64,000 nt of DNA from contig NZ_JXJO01000010.1 in NCBI RefSeq assembly GCF_000826655.1, positions 62,001 through 126,000 on the forward strand, in the 5' to 3' direction. How positions within the stretch are numbered: position 1 is the stretch's first letter; each line of letters starts with the position of its first letter. The notes under the pieces are model-generated. The model saw only the letters and a program-made list of their open reading frames with translations, did not search any database and was not told where the DNA came from. Below, piece after piece: positions 43,344-52,671 of the stretch. Both the position numbers and the translations under genes were made by a program. Source of the stretch: Psychroserpens damuponensis (GTDB lineage: Bacteria > Bacteroidota > Bacteroidia > Flavobacteriales > Flavobacteriaceae).

Positions 43344-44621
43344 ATGCACAAGGTTATTTGCTTAATTATAATTACGCTCTGTACTTGTGCACTATATTCT
43401 CAAACGCCTAAAACTGAAAATGACTCTACAGGTGCTAAAAACGACTCTATAAGTAAACGAGAGTTTATTAAACAACTTGGCAATGGTTTTTTTCCAACTA
43501 AATTTATAAATGTTGACTTAAAATACCTTGTTAAATATAACCAATATGAAGGTTTAAGAACTGGACTTGGTGGTGTAACGAGCAATGATTTTTCTGAAAA
43601 ATATAGAATAAATAGTTATGTTGTTTATGGATTTAGAGATCATAGATTCAAATACAAAATAGGCGGTGGCTTTAGAGTGAATGAAGCTACAAACACCTGG
43701 ATAAATTTATCTTACACAGATGATCTTCAAGAAACAGGTAGCTCAACCTTTTTAACAGATAAACGTTTTTTCTCTTTTTTTGAGCCACGTTTACTAAATA
43801 TAGATTTATTTCATAAGCATATCACCAAGGCGCTATCTATAGAACATAAGTTTTCAAATAACTTATTGTCTGAACTAGAAATTGCTACTAGCAACATTGA
43901 GCCAACTTATGACTATAGGTTTAATATTGATGATAGGTCTTATAGGAGTTTTGACATTACGAGTGTAAAATTAGCATTGCAATGGAGTCCTTTTAACAAA
44001 ACTATTATTAATAAAAAAGGAGTTTCGGCAGTAAAAGAAGGCTATCCAAAATTTACATTTCAAGTCTCTCAAAGTATTAAAAATGAAATAAAAGGAGATT
44101 TTAATTTCTATAAAACAGATTTTAGAACCGTTCATAAATTTATACATAATAAGCACTCTTTTACAGAAGCAACAGTGACAACCGGTTTGGCCTTGGGAAA
44201 CACACCATTAACGCATTTATACCATGCATATCCTAACAACATCACTAAAGAGACTATATTTCAACGATTTTCGGTAGCTGGTATAAATAGTTTTGAGACC
44301 ATGTATTTTAATGAATTTTTCTCAGATCGATTTACAACACTTCAACTAAAGCATTTTGTAAAACCATTTAAAATTACAGAACGTTACAGACCTCAATTAG
44401 TCCTTATTTCTAGAATGGCTATTGGTAACATGACTAATAAAGAGCGTCATCAAGACATAGAATTTGGAACACTTTCAAAAGGTTACTCTGAAGCAGGTTT
44501 TGAAATGAATAGGCTTCTTTTTGGTTTCGGTTTAAGTTGCGCTTATCGTTATGGTGGTTACCATTTACCAGCATTTGCAGATAATGTTGCTGTTAAGTTT
44601 ACGTTTAATGTTAATTTATAG
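43344..44621 (+). CDS. outer-membrane barrel protein of the DUF5686 type, short form
   Basis: 425 residues with a signal peptide (ending around CALYSQTP). The mature part is built of alternating amphipathic strands with many aromatic ends (FRDHRFKYKIGGGFRV, WINLSYTDDLQETG, FEPRLLNIDLFHKHI) and ends with the strand VKFTFNVNL, typical of an outer-membrane beta barrel. It resembles the C-terminal barrel half of DUF5686 proteins, which usually also carry an N-terminal carboxypeptidase-regulatory-like domain and exceed 800 residues. Here that part is absent although a signal peptide is present, so it is either a naturally short family member or a re-started remnant. Confidence 0.7.
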   Translation: MHKVICLIIITLCTCALYSQTPKTENDSTGAKNDSISKREFIKQLGNGFFPTKFINVDLKYLVKYNQYEGLRTGLGGVTSNDFSEKYRINSYVVYGFRDHRFKYKIGGGFRVNEATNTWINLSYTDDLQETGSSTFLTDKRFFSFFEPRLLNIDLFHKHITKALSIEHKFSNNLLSELEIATSNIEPTYDYRFNIDDRSYRSFDITSVKLALQWSPFNKTIINKKGVSAVKEGYPKFTFQVSQSIKNEIKGDFNFYKTDFRTVHKFIHNKHSFTEATVTTGLALGNTPLTHLYHAYPNNITKETIFQRFSVAGINSFETMYFNEFFSDRFTTLQLKHFVKPFKITERYRPQLVLISRMAIGNMTNKERHQDIEFGTLSKGYSEAGFEMNRLLFGFGLSCAYRYGGYHLPAFADNVAVKFTFNVNL

Positions 44622-44770
44622 GTAATTTTAATTGGCATACAATATATTTATGCTCAGCTTTAAGCCTTACTAAAATGCTCAAAAAAGCAACCTGTTTATA
44701 TAAACCATCTTTTTTTTAGTTTATCAAAAAAGTTTAAACAAGTTCAATAGCCTTATCCCTATGTTTTTTC

Positions 44771-44778
44771 TAACTTTG
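44771..44778 (+). promoter_or_regulatory. -7 box of the RND/MMPL gene
   Basis: TAACTTTG, 20 bp upstream of the ATG at 44798. Confidence 0.45.
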
Positions 44779-44797
44779 CTCCAGTTTTAAATCACAC

Positions 44798-47209
44798 ATG
44801 TTTAAACTCTTTAATAAAAATTTCTGGGAAGTTATTGCGCGATTAATTTTACGCAATAAAATTGGCATTTTAGTAGTCATTATTTTGGCTACTATTTTCT
44901 TTAGCTCACAATGGGAAAACATGCGCTTTAGCTACACTGAAGCCAACTTATTACCAGATGAACATGAGGTCAACGTCACTTATAATGAATTCTTAAATAT
45001 ATTTGGTGAAGAAGGTAACCTCATAGTTTTAGGCGTAAAAGATTCTACGTTATTTACCGTAGACAAGTTAAACGCTTGGAATCAACTCTCTGAAGATTTT
45101 AAAGCATATGACGAAGTTGAAACTGTAGTATCGCTAGGTGATCTTCAAAAATTAGTCAAAAATAAAGAGCTAGAAAAATTTGACCTCGTTCCATTTATTA
45201 ACGACTCAATTACTTCAATTGCACAAATAGACACACTACAAAACGAGTTGTTTAAACAGTATCCGTTTTATGACAATTTTTTGTTTAATACCGAAACGAA
45301 AACGATTAGAACTGCCATCTATCTTAAAAAAGAGATTGTAAACACAGCTGCCAGAAAAGACTTTATAATGGACGTTCTAGATGCTAGGATTAGAAATTTT
45401 GAAGACAATAATAGGCTAAATGTAAGGGTTTCTGGAATGCCTTATATTAGAACGTTAAACGCACAAAATATTGTAGATGAAATAGGGCTTTTTATTGGCT
45501 TAGCACTTGGTGTTACTTCACTTATATTCTTTTTCTTTTTTAGATCATTTAGGGCAACGTTCATCTCACTCATTGTCGTTTGTGTAGGCGTTATGTGGAC
45601 CTTTGGAATCATAGGCTTACTAAATTATGAAATTACTGTTTTAACAGCATTAATTCCGCCTTTAATTATCGTTATTGGTATTCCTAATTGTATTTTCTTA
45701 ATTAATAAATACCAACGTGAAGTTAAACTTCATGGTAATAAAGTAAAATCATTACAAAGGGTCATTACTAAAGTTGGAAATGCAACTCTAATGACCAATG
45801 TGACAACAGCTTCTGGTTTTGCTACTTTTATTTTAACAGAAAGTCAGTTATTAAAAGAATTTGGGATTGTCGCTTCCCTGAGTATTCTTGCTATATTTCT
45901 TTTATGTTTATTTGTAATTCCAATCATTTATACATTTTTACCGTTTCCAAAAGAACGTCACCTCGAACATCTTAATAAACGATGGATTGGCGGTTTTGTC
46001 AATTGGATTGAGCGTATGGTGCGAGAACAAAAAATAACAATTTACGCCACATCATTAGTGCTTATAATTGTTAGTATTATTGGAATGTACCAAATTAAAA
46101 TTTCAGGTAGCCTCATTGAAGATATGCCAAAAGAAGAAGCTTTTTTTAAGGACATTAGGTTTTTTGAAGAAGAGTTTGATGGCATCATGCCTATGGAAAT
46201 TATGGTAGACACCAAACGCAAAAAAGGTGTCATGAAATTGAGTACGCTCAAAAAAATGGAAGAAGTTGAAGATCTTATTGATGAAATTCCTGAGTTGTCT
46301 CGACCTATTTCTGTAGTTAGTTTAGTAAAATATAGCAAGCAAGCGTATTATAATGGCAACCCTAAATATTACCAATTACCAACTAGCCAAGAAAACAGTT
46401 TTATTTTATCCTATGCTAAAAACTCATCATCAGATGTCGATTTACTTCAAAACTTTGTAGATAGTACTGGTCAATATGCACGTATAACAACGTTCATGAA
46501 AGATATTGGGACCGATAAAATGGAACGTATTGAAGAAGATTTACACAATAAAATTAATAAAGTCTTTCCAGAGGATCGTTACAACGTTACCATGACTGGT
46601 AAAGCTTTAGTATTTCAAAAAGGAACAAAATACTTAGTTAAAAATCTTGCGATCTCATTATCGCTAGCTATTTTCTTAATCTCACTATTTATGGCTTATA
46701 TGTTTAGGTCGTTTAAAATGATTATTGTCTCTCTAATTCCAAACTTATTACCTCTAGTAATTACTGCTGGTTTAATGGGTTATCTAGGCGTACCAATTAA
46801 GCCATCTACCATATTAGTATTTAGTATTGCCTTCGGAATTTCTGTAGATGACACCATACATTTCTTAGCAAAATACAGGCAAGAATTATTAGCTAACCAC
46901 TGGAAAATACGAAAATCAGTTTACGCAGCTTTACGCGAAACAGGTGTTAGTATGTTTTACACATCTATCGTCTTATTTTTTGGTTTCATTGTTTTTACAA
47001 CTTCAAGTTTTGGTGGCACAGTCGCATTAGGAGCCTTAGTTTCAATCACATTAGTATTCGCAATGTTATCTAATTTATTATTATTGCCTTCGTTATTATT
47101 ATCATTAGAACGAAGTATTGCTAATAAAGACACTTTAAAAGAACCATCTATTAATATTATTCCTACGGAAGACGATGATGATGATTCTGAAGAACAAACT
47201 ATGTCATAA
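44798..47209 (+). CDS. RND superfamily (MMPL-type) exporter
   Basis: 803 residues with the duplicated RND layout: one membrane helix, a large periplasmic loop, five helices, and the same again. Helix clusters occur at about 225-400 and 620-775. GVTSLIFFFFFRSFRATFISL, IPNCIFLINKYQRE and the second-half FGISVDDTIHFLAKYRQE (the GxxxD region of helix 4/10) are characteristic. The C-terminus is acidic (EDDDDDSEEQ). Related proteins export lipids, hopanoids or other hydrophobic compounds using the proton gradient; no accessory periplasmic or outer-membrane component lies nearby, which favours a single-component lipid transporter. The next gene, asnS, starts 30 bp downstream. Confidence 0.88.
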   Translation: MFKLFNKNFWEVIARLILRNKIGILVVIILATIFFSSQWENMRFSYTEANLLPDEHEVNVTYNEFLNIFGEEGNLIVLGVKDSTLFTVDKLNAWNQLSEDFKAYDEVETVVSLGDLQKLVKNKELEKFDLVPFINDSITSIAQIDTLQNELFKQYPFYDNFLFNTETKTIRTAIYLKKEIVNTAARKDFIMDVLDARIRNFEDNNRLNVRVSGMPYIRTLNAQNIVDEIGLFIGLALGVTSLIFFFFFRSFRATFISLIVVCVGVMWTFGIIGLLNYEITVLTALIPPLIIVIGIPNCIFLINKYQREVKLHGNKVKSLQRVITKVGNATLMTNVTTASGFATFILTESQLLKEFGIVASLSILAIFLLCLFVIPIIYTFLPFPKERHLEHLNKRWIGGFVNWIERMVREQKITIYATSLVLIIVSIIGMYQIKISGSLIEDMPKEEAFFKDIRFFEEEFDGIMPMEIMVDTKRKKGVMKLSTLKKMEEVEDLIDEIPELSRPISVVSLVKYSKQAYYNGNPKYYQLPTSQENSFILSYAKNSSSDVDLLQNFVDSTGQYARITTFMKDIGTDKMERIEEDLHNKINKVFPEDRYNVTMTGKALVFQKGTKYLVKNLAISLSLAIFLISLFMAYMFRSFKMIIVSLIPNLLPLVITAGLMGYLGVPIKPSTILVFSIAFGISVDDTIHFLAKYRQELLANHWKIRKSVYAALRETGVSMFYTSIVLFFGFIVFTTSSFGGTVALGALVSITLVFAMLSNLLLLPSLLLSLERSIANKDTLKEPSINIIPTEDDDDDSEEQTMS

Positions 47210-47214
47210 ACATT

Positions 47215-47222
47215 TATATTTG
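47215..47222 (+). promoter_or_regulatory. -7 box of asnS
   Basis: TATATTTG, overlapping the gap after the exporter stop and 18 bp before the asnS ATG. Confidence 0.5.
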
Positions 47223-47239
47223 CATAAAATTTTAAAATA

Positions 47240-48670
47240 ATGAGCTATACAGTTTCACAATTATTAACTCAAGATATTACGTTTCAACCTTTAGAAATTA
47301 AAGGTTGGGTTAGAGGATTTAGATCTAATCGTTTCATTGCTTTAAATGACGGTTCTACGATAAATAATATACAATGTGTGGTTGATTTTGAAAACACAGA
47401 TGAAGCCATTTTAAAACGTATCACCACAGGTGCTGCGGTTCATATTAAAGGAGAATTAGTAGAGAGTCAAGGTAAAGGTCAAAAGGTAGAGATACAAGTA
47501 TCTTCGATTGAAATTCTAGGCGATTCTGATCCTGAAGAGTACCCAATCCAACCTAAAAAACACACCTTTGAGTTTTTAAGAGAAAATGCACATTTACGTA
47601 CACGAACAAATACCTTTAGTGCTGTAATGCGTTTACGCTCTTCACTTTCATTTGCCATTCATAAATACTTTAATGAGAATGGGTTTTATTATATGCACAC
47701 ACCAATCATAACAGGTAGTGATGCCGAAGGTGCTGGCGAAATGTTCAGAGTGAGTTCTTTAGATGCTAAAAATCCGCCTTTAGATGACCACGGAAATGTG
47801 GATTATAAAAAAGATTTCTTCGGAAAAGAGACCAATTTAACAGTATCTGGTCAATTAGAAGCAGAAACCTTTGCCATGTCTCTTGGAAAAGTGTACACAT
47901 TTGGACCAACCTTTAGAGCAGAAAACTCTAATACATCACGTCATTTATCAGAATTTTGGATGATTGAGCCTGAAGTGGCATTTATGGATTTGGCTGGTAA
48001 TATGGATTTAGCCGAAGACTTTATGAAATCTGTATTACGCTACGTTTTAGAACATAATCTTGAAGATTTAGAGTTTTTAAACAAACGTTTATTAGATGAA
48101 GAAAAAACAAAACCTCAAGCACAACGTTCTGAAATGAGCTTGATTGAAAAAATTAAATTTGTTGTAGACAATAATTTTAAACGTGTTAGCTATACCGAAG
48201 CTATTGATATTTTAAAGAATTCTAAACCCAATAAGAAAAAGAAATTCAATTATATTATTGAAGAATGGGGAGCAGATCTACAATCTGAGCACGAACGTTT
48301 TCTAGTAGAAAAGCACTTTAAATGCCCTGTTATTTTATTTGATTATCCTGCAAACATTAAAGCGTTTTATATGCGTTTAAATGAAGATGGTAAAACCGTT
48401 CGTGCAATGGATATCTTATTCCCTGGTATTGGAGAAATGGTAGGAGGCTCTCAACGAGAAGAGCGTTTAGATGTATTAAAAGAAAAAATGAAAGCTTTAG
48501 ATATCCCAGAAGAAGAATTATGGTGGTATTTAGACTTACGTAAATATGGTACAGCAGTACACTCTGGATTTGGATTAGGTTTTGAGCGTTTAGTTATGTT
48601 TGCAACTGGTATGGGTAATATTAGAGATGTGATCCCTTATCCTCGTACACCTCAAAATGCGGAATTTTAA
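47240..48670 (+). CDS. asnS: asparaginyl-tRNA synthetase
   Basis: 476 residues, class IIb synthetase. An N-terminal OB fold binds the anticodon (IKGWVRGFRSNRFIALNDGS). Catalytic motif 2 is FGPTFRAENSNTSRHLSEFWMIEPE and motif 3 is GFGLGFERLVMFATG. The AsnRS-specific PFYMR-like segment (YPANIKAFYMRLNEDGKTV) separates it from AspRS. It charges tRNA-Asn directly. An own -7 box lies in the 30-bp gap after the exporter gene. Confidence 0.98.
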   Translation: MSYTVSQLLTQDITFQPLEIKGWVRGFRSNRFIALNDGSTINNIQCVVDFENTDEAILKRITTGAAVHIKGELVESQGKGQKVEIQVSSIEILGDSDPEEYPIQPKKHTFEFLRENAHLRTRTNTFSAVMRLRSSLSFAIHKYFNENGFYYMHTPIITGSDAEGAGEMFRVSSLDAKNPPLDDHGNVDYKKDFFGKETNLTVSGQLEAETFAMSLGKVYTFGPTFRAENSNTSRHLSEFWMIEPEVAFMDLAGNMDLAEDFMKSVLRYVLEHNLEDLEFLNKRLLDEEKTKPQAQRSEMSLIEKIKFVVDNNFKRVSYTEAIDILKNSKPNKKKKFNYIIEEWGADLQSEHERFLVEKHFKCPVILFDYPANIKAFYMRLNEDGKTVRAMDILFPGIGEMVGGSQREERLDVLKEKMKALDIPEEELWWYLDLRKYGTAVHSGFGLGFERLVMFATGMGNIRDVIPYPRTPQNAEF

Positions 48671-48690
48671 ATACCTGCGAAAGCAGGTAT
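48671..48690 (+). terminator. short hairpin after asnS
   Basis: Perfect ATACCTGC-GAAA-GCAGGTAT with a GNRA tetraloop directly after the stop codon. It lacks a clear T-run, so termination is uncertain; such CCTGC...GCAGG hairpins also occur as dispersed repeats in related genomes. Confidence 0.5.
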
Positions 48691-49344
48691 CTCATGGCTT
48701 TTTGCTTTGAGTTGCGAATAAGAAAGAAATTATAAATTGTATATTTTTAATATTCAGATCTGTCAGGTTTTTGGAACGTGACAGGTCTTTCTAGTTAAAA
48801 CAAATATTCTAAAAACAGGTTAATCTAAGCGTATATTCCGTGAAAAATGAATTGAAACGAAGGGTCAAACAAAAATCGTAGTAAGACTATTATTTCTTTA
48901 AATTTAGAATCATTAATTGGTAGATAAATCAATCTGAATATTCCAACACCTTATTTTTGTGCCGAAGTGAAAGAAATTTTTAGGAATATACGGTTCAGTT
49001 TTGATTTTTTTGGTTCGTTTTTTTATCAAGAAAAAAATGAATGTTTGAGATTTAAAAAAGTAAGGATGTTGGTGGAAAACACCAACATTGGCAGAGCATT
49101 TAAATTAAATACCCAGATCCCTCATTCAGAGCAAAGTGAAAAATCTAAATTCTAATAAAGATTCTTCAGTCTCCCGATAGTTATCGGGATCCTTCTGAAT
49201 GACATTTTAATCTTATTAGGTCTTAGTATTCAAGTCGTCACATTTCCGAAGACAACCTCATTATCTAAATTATTCTTAAAAGGCACAATATTTGTAAGCG
49301 TGTATCAATAGTTTTTTTAACTTTACTTAAAACCAACACAACCA
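48691..49344. other. 650-bp intergenic region of hairpin relics between asnS and rpoN
   Basis: No credible gene. It holds a degenerate CTGTCAGG...GTGACAGG palindrome (48756-48793) and a sequence around 48967-49040 (GATTTTTTTGGTTCG then TATCAAGAAAAAAATGAA) of a type common between flavobacterial genes. It also holds a perfect ATGTTGGTG/CACCAACAT hairpin at 49066-49088 and the repeat at 49121-49205. One copy of the enriched octamer lies at 49244. A frame of 62 codons at 48967 is not believed. Confidence 0.6.
49121..49205. repeat. nested inverted-repeat element upstream of rpoN
   Basis: The outer arms are TCATTCAGA and TCTGAATGA; the inner hairpin is TCCCGATA-GT-TATCGGGA at about 49172-49189. 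The nested symmetric design is that of a palindromic dispersed repeat. It may also terminate transcription reaching rpoN from upstream. Confidence 0.6.
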
Positions 49345-50805
49345 ATGCTCAAACAGTACTTACAGTTTAAACTATCACAGAAATTGTCACCGCAACAAAT
49401 TCAGCTTATGAAGTTGATACAATTGCCTACACAAGCTTTTGAGCAGCGTATAAAACAAGAGTTAGAAGAAAATCCTGCACTTGATACAGGTAAGGAAGAG
49501 AAGGCTGAAGATCAATTTGATGAGTTTGATAACTCTGAAGATGACTACAATGACAATGAAGAAATAAATACTGAAGATATTAATATTGATGAGTATTTAA
49601 GTGATGATGATGTACCTGATTACAGAACTCAAGTAAGCAATTATAGTAGTGATGATGAGGAAAAAGTAATGCCTTATGCGGCAGGAACATCATTCACCCA
49701 ACATTTGCGTAATCAATTAAATACGTTTAGGCTTAGTGAAGAAGAGCGAGAAATTGCAGAGTTTTTAGTGGGTAGTGTAGATGAAAGCGGTTATATACGT
49801 AGATCTTTGAGTGATATTATGGATGATTTAGCCTTCACTCAAAATGTATTTACTACGGAAGATAAAATTGAAAAAGTATTACATAAAGTACATCAATTAG
49901 ATCCTGCTGGAGTTGGTGCAAGAAGCTTACAAGAATGTTTAAGTATACAATTACATAGAAAAGAAAAATATCCAGATGTAGAACTCGCTTGTGATATCAT
50001 TGATAAAGCTTTTGATCAATTTACAAAGAAGCATTATAAAAAGTTACTTCAAAAATTTGATATTACTGAAGATCAACTTAAAGATGCTATAGAAGAAATA
50101 GAACGTTTGAACCCTAAACCAGGAGGCTCTTACGCTGGCAATAATAAAAGAGTTGAGCATGTGGTCCCTGATTTTGCAATTAAGATTGTTGATGGCGAAC
50201 TCGAACTCACTTTAAATGGTAGAAATGCGCCTGAGCTTCATGTGTCTAGAGAATATAGCAACATGATGAAAGGTTATAAAGAGGCTAAAGACAAGAGTAA
50301 ATCTCAAAAGGATGCTGTCATGTTTATTAAACAAAAGTTAGATGCTGCTAAATGGTTTATAGAAGCGATTAGACAACGTCAACAAACACTTTTCGTGACC
50401 ATGAGTGCTATTATGCATTATCAAAAAGAATACTTTCTTACTGGTGATGAGCGTAATCTTAAACCCATGATTTTAAAAGATATTGCAGACGAGATTGAGA
50501 TGGATGTTTCTACAGTATCTCGTGTTGCCAATAGTAAGTATGTAGATACACCTTATGGTACTAAACTGATTAAAGAATTTTTTAGTGAATCTATGACTAA
50601 TGACCAAGGTGAAGAGGTGTCTACTCGTGAAATCAAAAAAATATTAGAAACTGTTATTGAAGAAGAAGACAAGAAAAAGCCATTGACTGATGAGAAATTA
50701 GCCAAAATTTTAAAAGAAAAAGGCTACCCAATTGCTAGGAGAACAGTTGCTAAATATAGAGAACAGTTAGATATTTCTGTGGCTAGGTTGAGGAAGAAGA
50801 TTTAA
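49345..50805 (+). CDS. rpoN: RNA polymerase sigma-54 factor
   Basis: 486 residues. Region I is LKQYLQFKLSQKLSPQQIQLMKLIQLPTQAF with the Gln/Leu-rich activator interface. An acidic region II follows (DEFDNSEDDYNDNEEINTED). The core-binding region and the C-terminal DNA-binding part follow, with the helix-turn-helix ADEIEMDVSTVSRVANSKY and the RpoN box ARRTVAKYRE near residue 470. It requires bacterial enhancer-binding ATPases. No such activator is in the window. Confidence 0.97.
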   Translation: MLKQYLQFKLSQKLSPQQIQLMKLIQLPTQAFEQRIKQELEENPALDTGKEEKAEDQFDEFDNSEDDYNDNEEINTEDINIDEYLSDDDVPDYRTQVSNYSSDDEEKVMPYAAGTSFTQHLRNQLNTFRLSEEEREIAEFLVGSVDESGYIRRSLSDIMDDLAFTQNVFTTEDKIEKVLHKVHQLDPAGVGARSLQECLSIQLHRKEKYPDVELACDIIDKAFDQFTKKHYKKLLQKFDITEDQLKDAIEEIERLNPKPGGSYAGNNKRVEHVVPDFAIKIVDGELELTLNGRNAPELHVSREYSNMMKGYKEAKDKSKSQKDAVMFIKQKLDAAKWFIEAIRQRQQTLFVTMSAIMHYQKEYFLTGDERNLKPMILKDIADEIEMDVSTVSRVANSKYVDTPYGTKLIKEFFSESMTNDQGEEVSTREIKKILETVIEEEDKKKPLTDEKLAKILKEKGYPIARRTVAKYREQLDISVARLRKKI

Positions 50806-50807
50806 TT

Positions 50808-51434
50808 TTACTTCATAGGCATACTGCCAACAATCTTACCCGATTTTACAAAGAAAAAAACATCTGTTATTTGAGGATTACCATAATTATCATCTATCCA
50901 AGCATTTTTGTGTAAGTTTATAAAAGTTTGTAATAGATCTCTATTAGGTATTTTAGGCATAACCATCATGCACCTTCGTCTAGGGATTGACACTATTAAT
51001 TCTTCAGCATTTAAAAATGCATGTGCTTTATCCATGTGAGATTTTAATAATATACGCTCACTAGAAAAATCATGACCGCTAGAAGTTAACACAAGATTAT
51101 TTAACTGTTTTGAAGGTGTAAATTCTGTATTAAAATTCTCTAGATTAGCGTAAGCCTCATTTATTATGTCACCTGATGATCTTTTCTCTAAATCCTTTTG
51201 CGTTAAAAAAATAAAATTATCTGGTGTATCATAACCATAAGCAATGACTACTTTTGGGTTTTCTGGAGTGCCTAAAAGTGTTTGTGTTAAAGCACCTTGT
51301 TGTATACCAACCCAATTTCCTGGTTTTAAAATTGGATATATTTTATTGAACTTTCCTTGTTTAATCTGCTCTACAGATTTTTCTATGTTTTGTTGTTCTT
51401 TTTTGGAAGCGTTTCCAAATATTTTTTTAAACAT
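50808..51434 (-). CDS. hypothetical protein at the end of the toxin-immunity locus (possible immunity protein)
   Basis: 208 residues, soluble. Segments IYPILKPGNWVGIQQGALTQ, VVIAYGYDTPDNFIFLTQKDL, SERILLKSHMDKAHAFLNAEELIVSIPRRRCMMVMPK and a C-terminal VFFFVKSGKIVGSMPMK suggest an alpha/beta fold. The order (short N-terminal helix, LTxxDL, then VxIPxRxxxxV) is weakly reminiscent of DUF1444. It follows the Imm49-like gene by 5 bp in the same direction and ends 2 bp from rpoN. In a polymorphic-toxin array this position is usual for a further immunity gene, but the sequence alone does not prove it. Confidence 0.6.
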   Translation of the reverse strand: MFKKIFGNASKKEQQNIEKSVEQIKQGKFNKIYPILKPGNWVGIQQGALTQTLLGTPENPKVVIAYGYDTPDNFIFLTQKDLEKRSSGDIINEAYANLENFNTEFTPSKQLNNLVLTSSGHDFSSERILLKSHMDKAHAFLNAEELIVSIPRRRCMMVMPKIPNRDLLQTFINLHKNAWIDDNYGNPQITDVFFFVKSGKIVGSMPMK

Positions 51435-51439
51435 CTTTT

Positions 51440-52320
51440 TTAATTATTAAAGAACTTTCCGAGGAAGCCTCTTTTATTATCTCTATTATTCTCTAATTGT
51501 TTTTTAAGCGTCTCATATTGCTCATCGTCTACAAGTTGAATTCCCATAATATCAAAGCAAACATTCACAACATCAAAAAAATAATCTATTTCATCGTTAA
51601 AGGTCGTAAATATATTTGTGAATGGTTTTTTTTCAATATAAATATAATTTTGGTCCTGGTGAGAAATATGATAATTACCCAACTTAGCAAACTCATAATG
51701 TACTTTATCAAACTCTTGAGGATCTGTAAATGCAAAATATATTAAATCTACATTGTCTTGTAGCTCTTTTTGAGTATAGGTTGCATCCCAATTATCTATT
51801 ATAAGTTGTTTTATGATTGTCTTTGTTACCTCTATTTTATTTTTTGGCTTGTGCTTTTTGTATTTAGCATTTGGTTTTGGTTTTTCTTCTTTGGTTTTGA
51901 TATTAGGTTTATAACCTGGTTTCAAAAACTCATACTCAATCTCATAATTATCATTTGGTTGTATTGGTAATAGTGTATTAGGTAATAATGGATGATCTAT
52001 ATCTACTTCAAGACCATTTATCCATGCTAGTTTGGCAAAACCTAAAGCTGGCATCACATATAAATCTTTATAAATAGCTAGATTATCATTACGCTTTTTA
52101 TACGTAGAAGGAAGTACGAAGAACTCTAAGAGTTCTTCTACTTCTTTCTTGTTATTATTAACTATTGCTCTATACATTTGAGCATCTTTGTCTTTGAAAT
52201 AATACTTTCTATGCTTTTTTTCAAACACATCAATTAATTCTAAAGCTCTTTTATTATTGCCTTTTAGAATCTCTTGAACGATAAATCCAGAAGCTCCGTT
52301 TTTTAAAAAGAAATCATTGT
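51440..52320 (-). pseudogene. Imm49-like immunity protein, C-terminal part after a frameshift
   Basis: The frame is open from about 52320, well above the GTG at 52228, and reads FFLKNGASGFIVQEILKGNN in continuation of the neighbour at 52303. Segments KDAQMYRAIVNNNKKEVEELLEFF, LGFAKLAWINGLEVDIDHPLLPNTLLPI and YEIEYEFLKP match what I recall of Imm49-type immunity proteins of Bacteroidota. After a Lys/Pro linker there is an extra domain of about 130 residues (TKTIIKQLIIDNWDATYTQKEL ... FDVVNVCFDIMGIQ) of unknown type. If translation starts at the GTG, a 262-residue protein lacking the Imm49 N-terminus would result. Family assignment is moderate. Confidence 0.6.
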
Positions 52321-52668
52321 TTTAAATTTCCAATTTGAAAAGGACTTGATGAGTTCTTTGCTATCGCTTAATAGAATATATGTGATTCTATCGTAAATAA
52401 TCTCTGGTCTTATATAAGATTCAAAATATTTAGTTAGAAATTCATCAGATTTTCCAGCATTAAAAAGATGATTCTTAGCTTTAAATAAATCTTCGTTAAT
52501 AAAAAACTCATATAGAAATAACTTTACACAATCATACCATTGGTAATTAACTAAAGTTTTAATTTTTTTGTGAGAAGGGTTAGTAATTAATATTTCCTCT
52601 CTCTCTAAACTTTCTTTAATAGAGCGATTAAAGTTATTTTCTAAAGATTCTTTCAAATTTATCTGCAT
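52303..52668 (-). pseudogene. Imm49-like immunity protein, N-terminal part before a frameshift
   Basis: 121 codons from ATG to a TAA in the tract CTTTTTAAAAAACGG. It begins QINLKESLENNFNRSI and contains LFYEFF-type LFLYEFFINEDLFKAKNHLFNAGKSDEFL and ITYILLSDSKELIKSFSNWKF. One extra T in the T5 run restores a continuous frame (MISFLKNGASGF...), joining it to the downstream piece to make one protein of about 410 residues. The frame downstream is reached by a -1 slip on the T run. The gap to the orphan nuclease fragment is 3 bp. Confidence 0.65.
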
Positions 52669-52671
52669 ATT

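Noticed and set aside
48967-49155. 62-codon ORF between asnS and rpoN
   Set aside because: It overlaps a perfect hairpin and a dispersed-repeat-like sequence, has no recognisable domain and no good start context.
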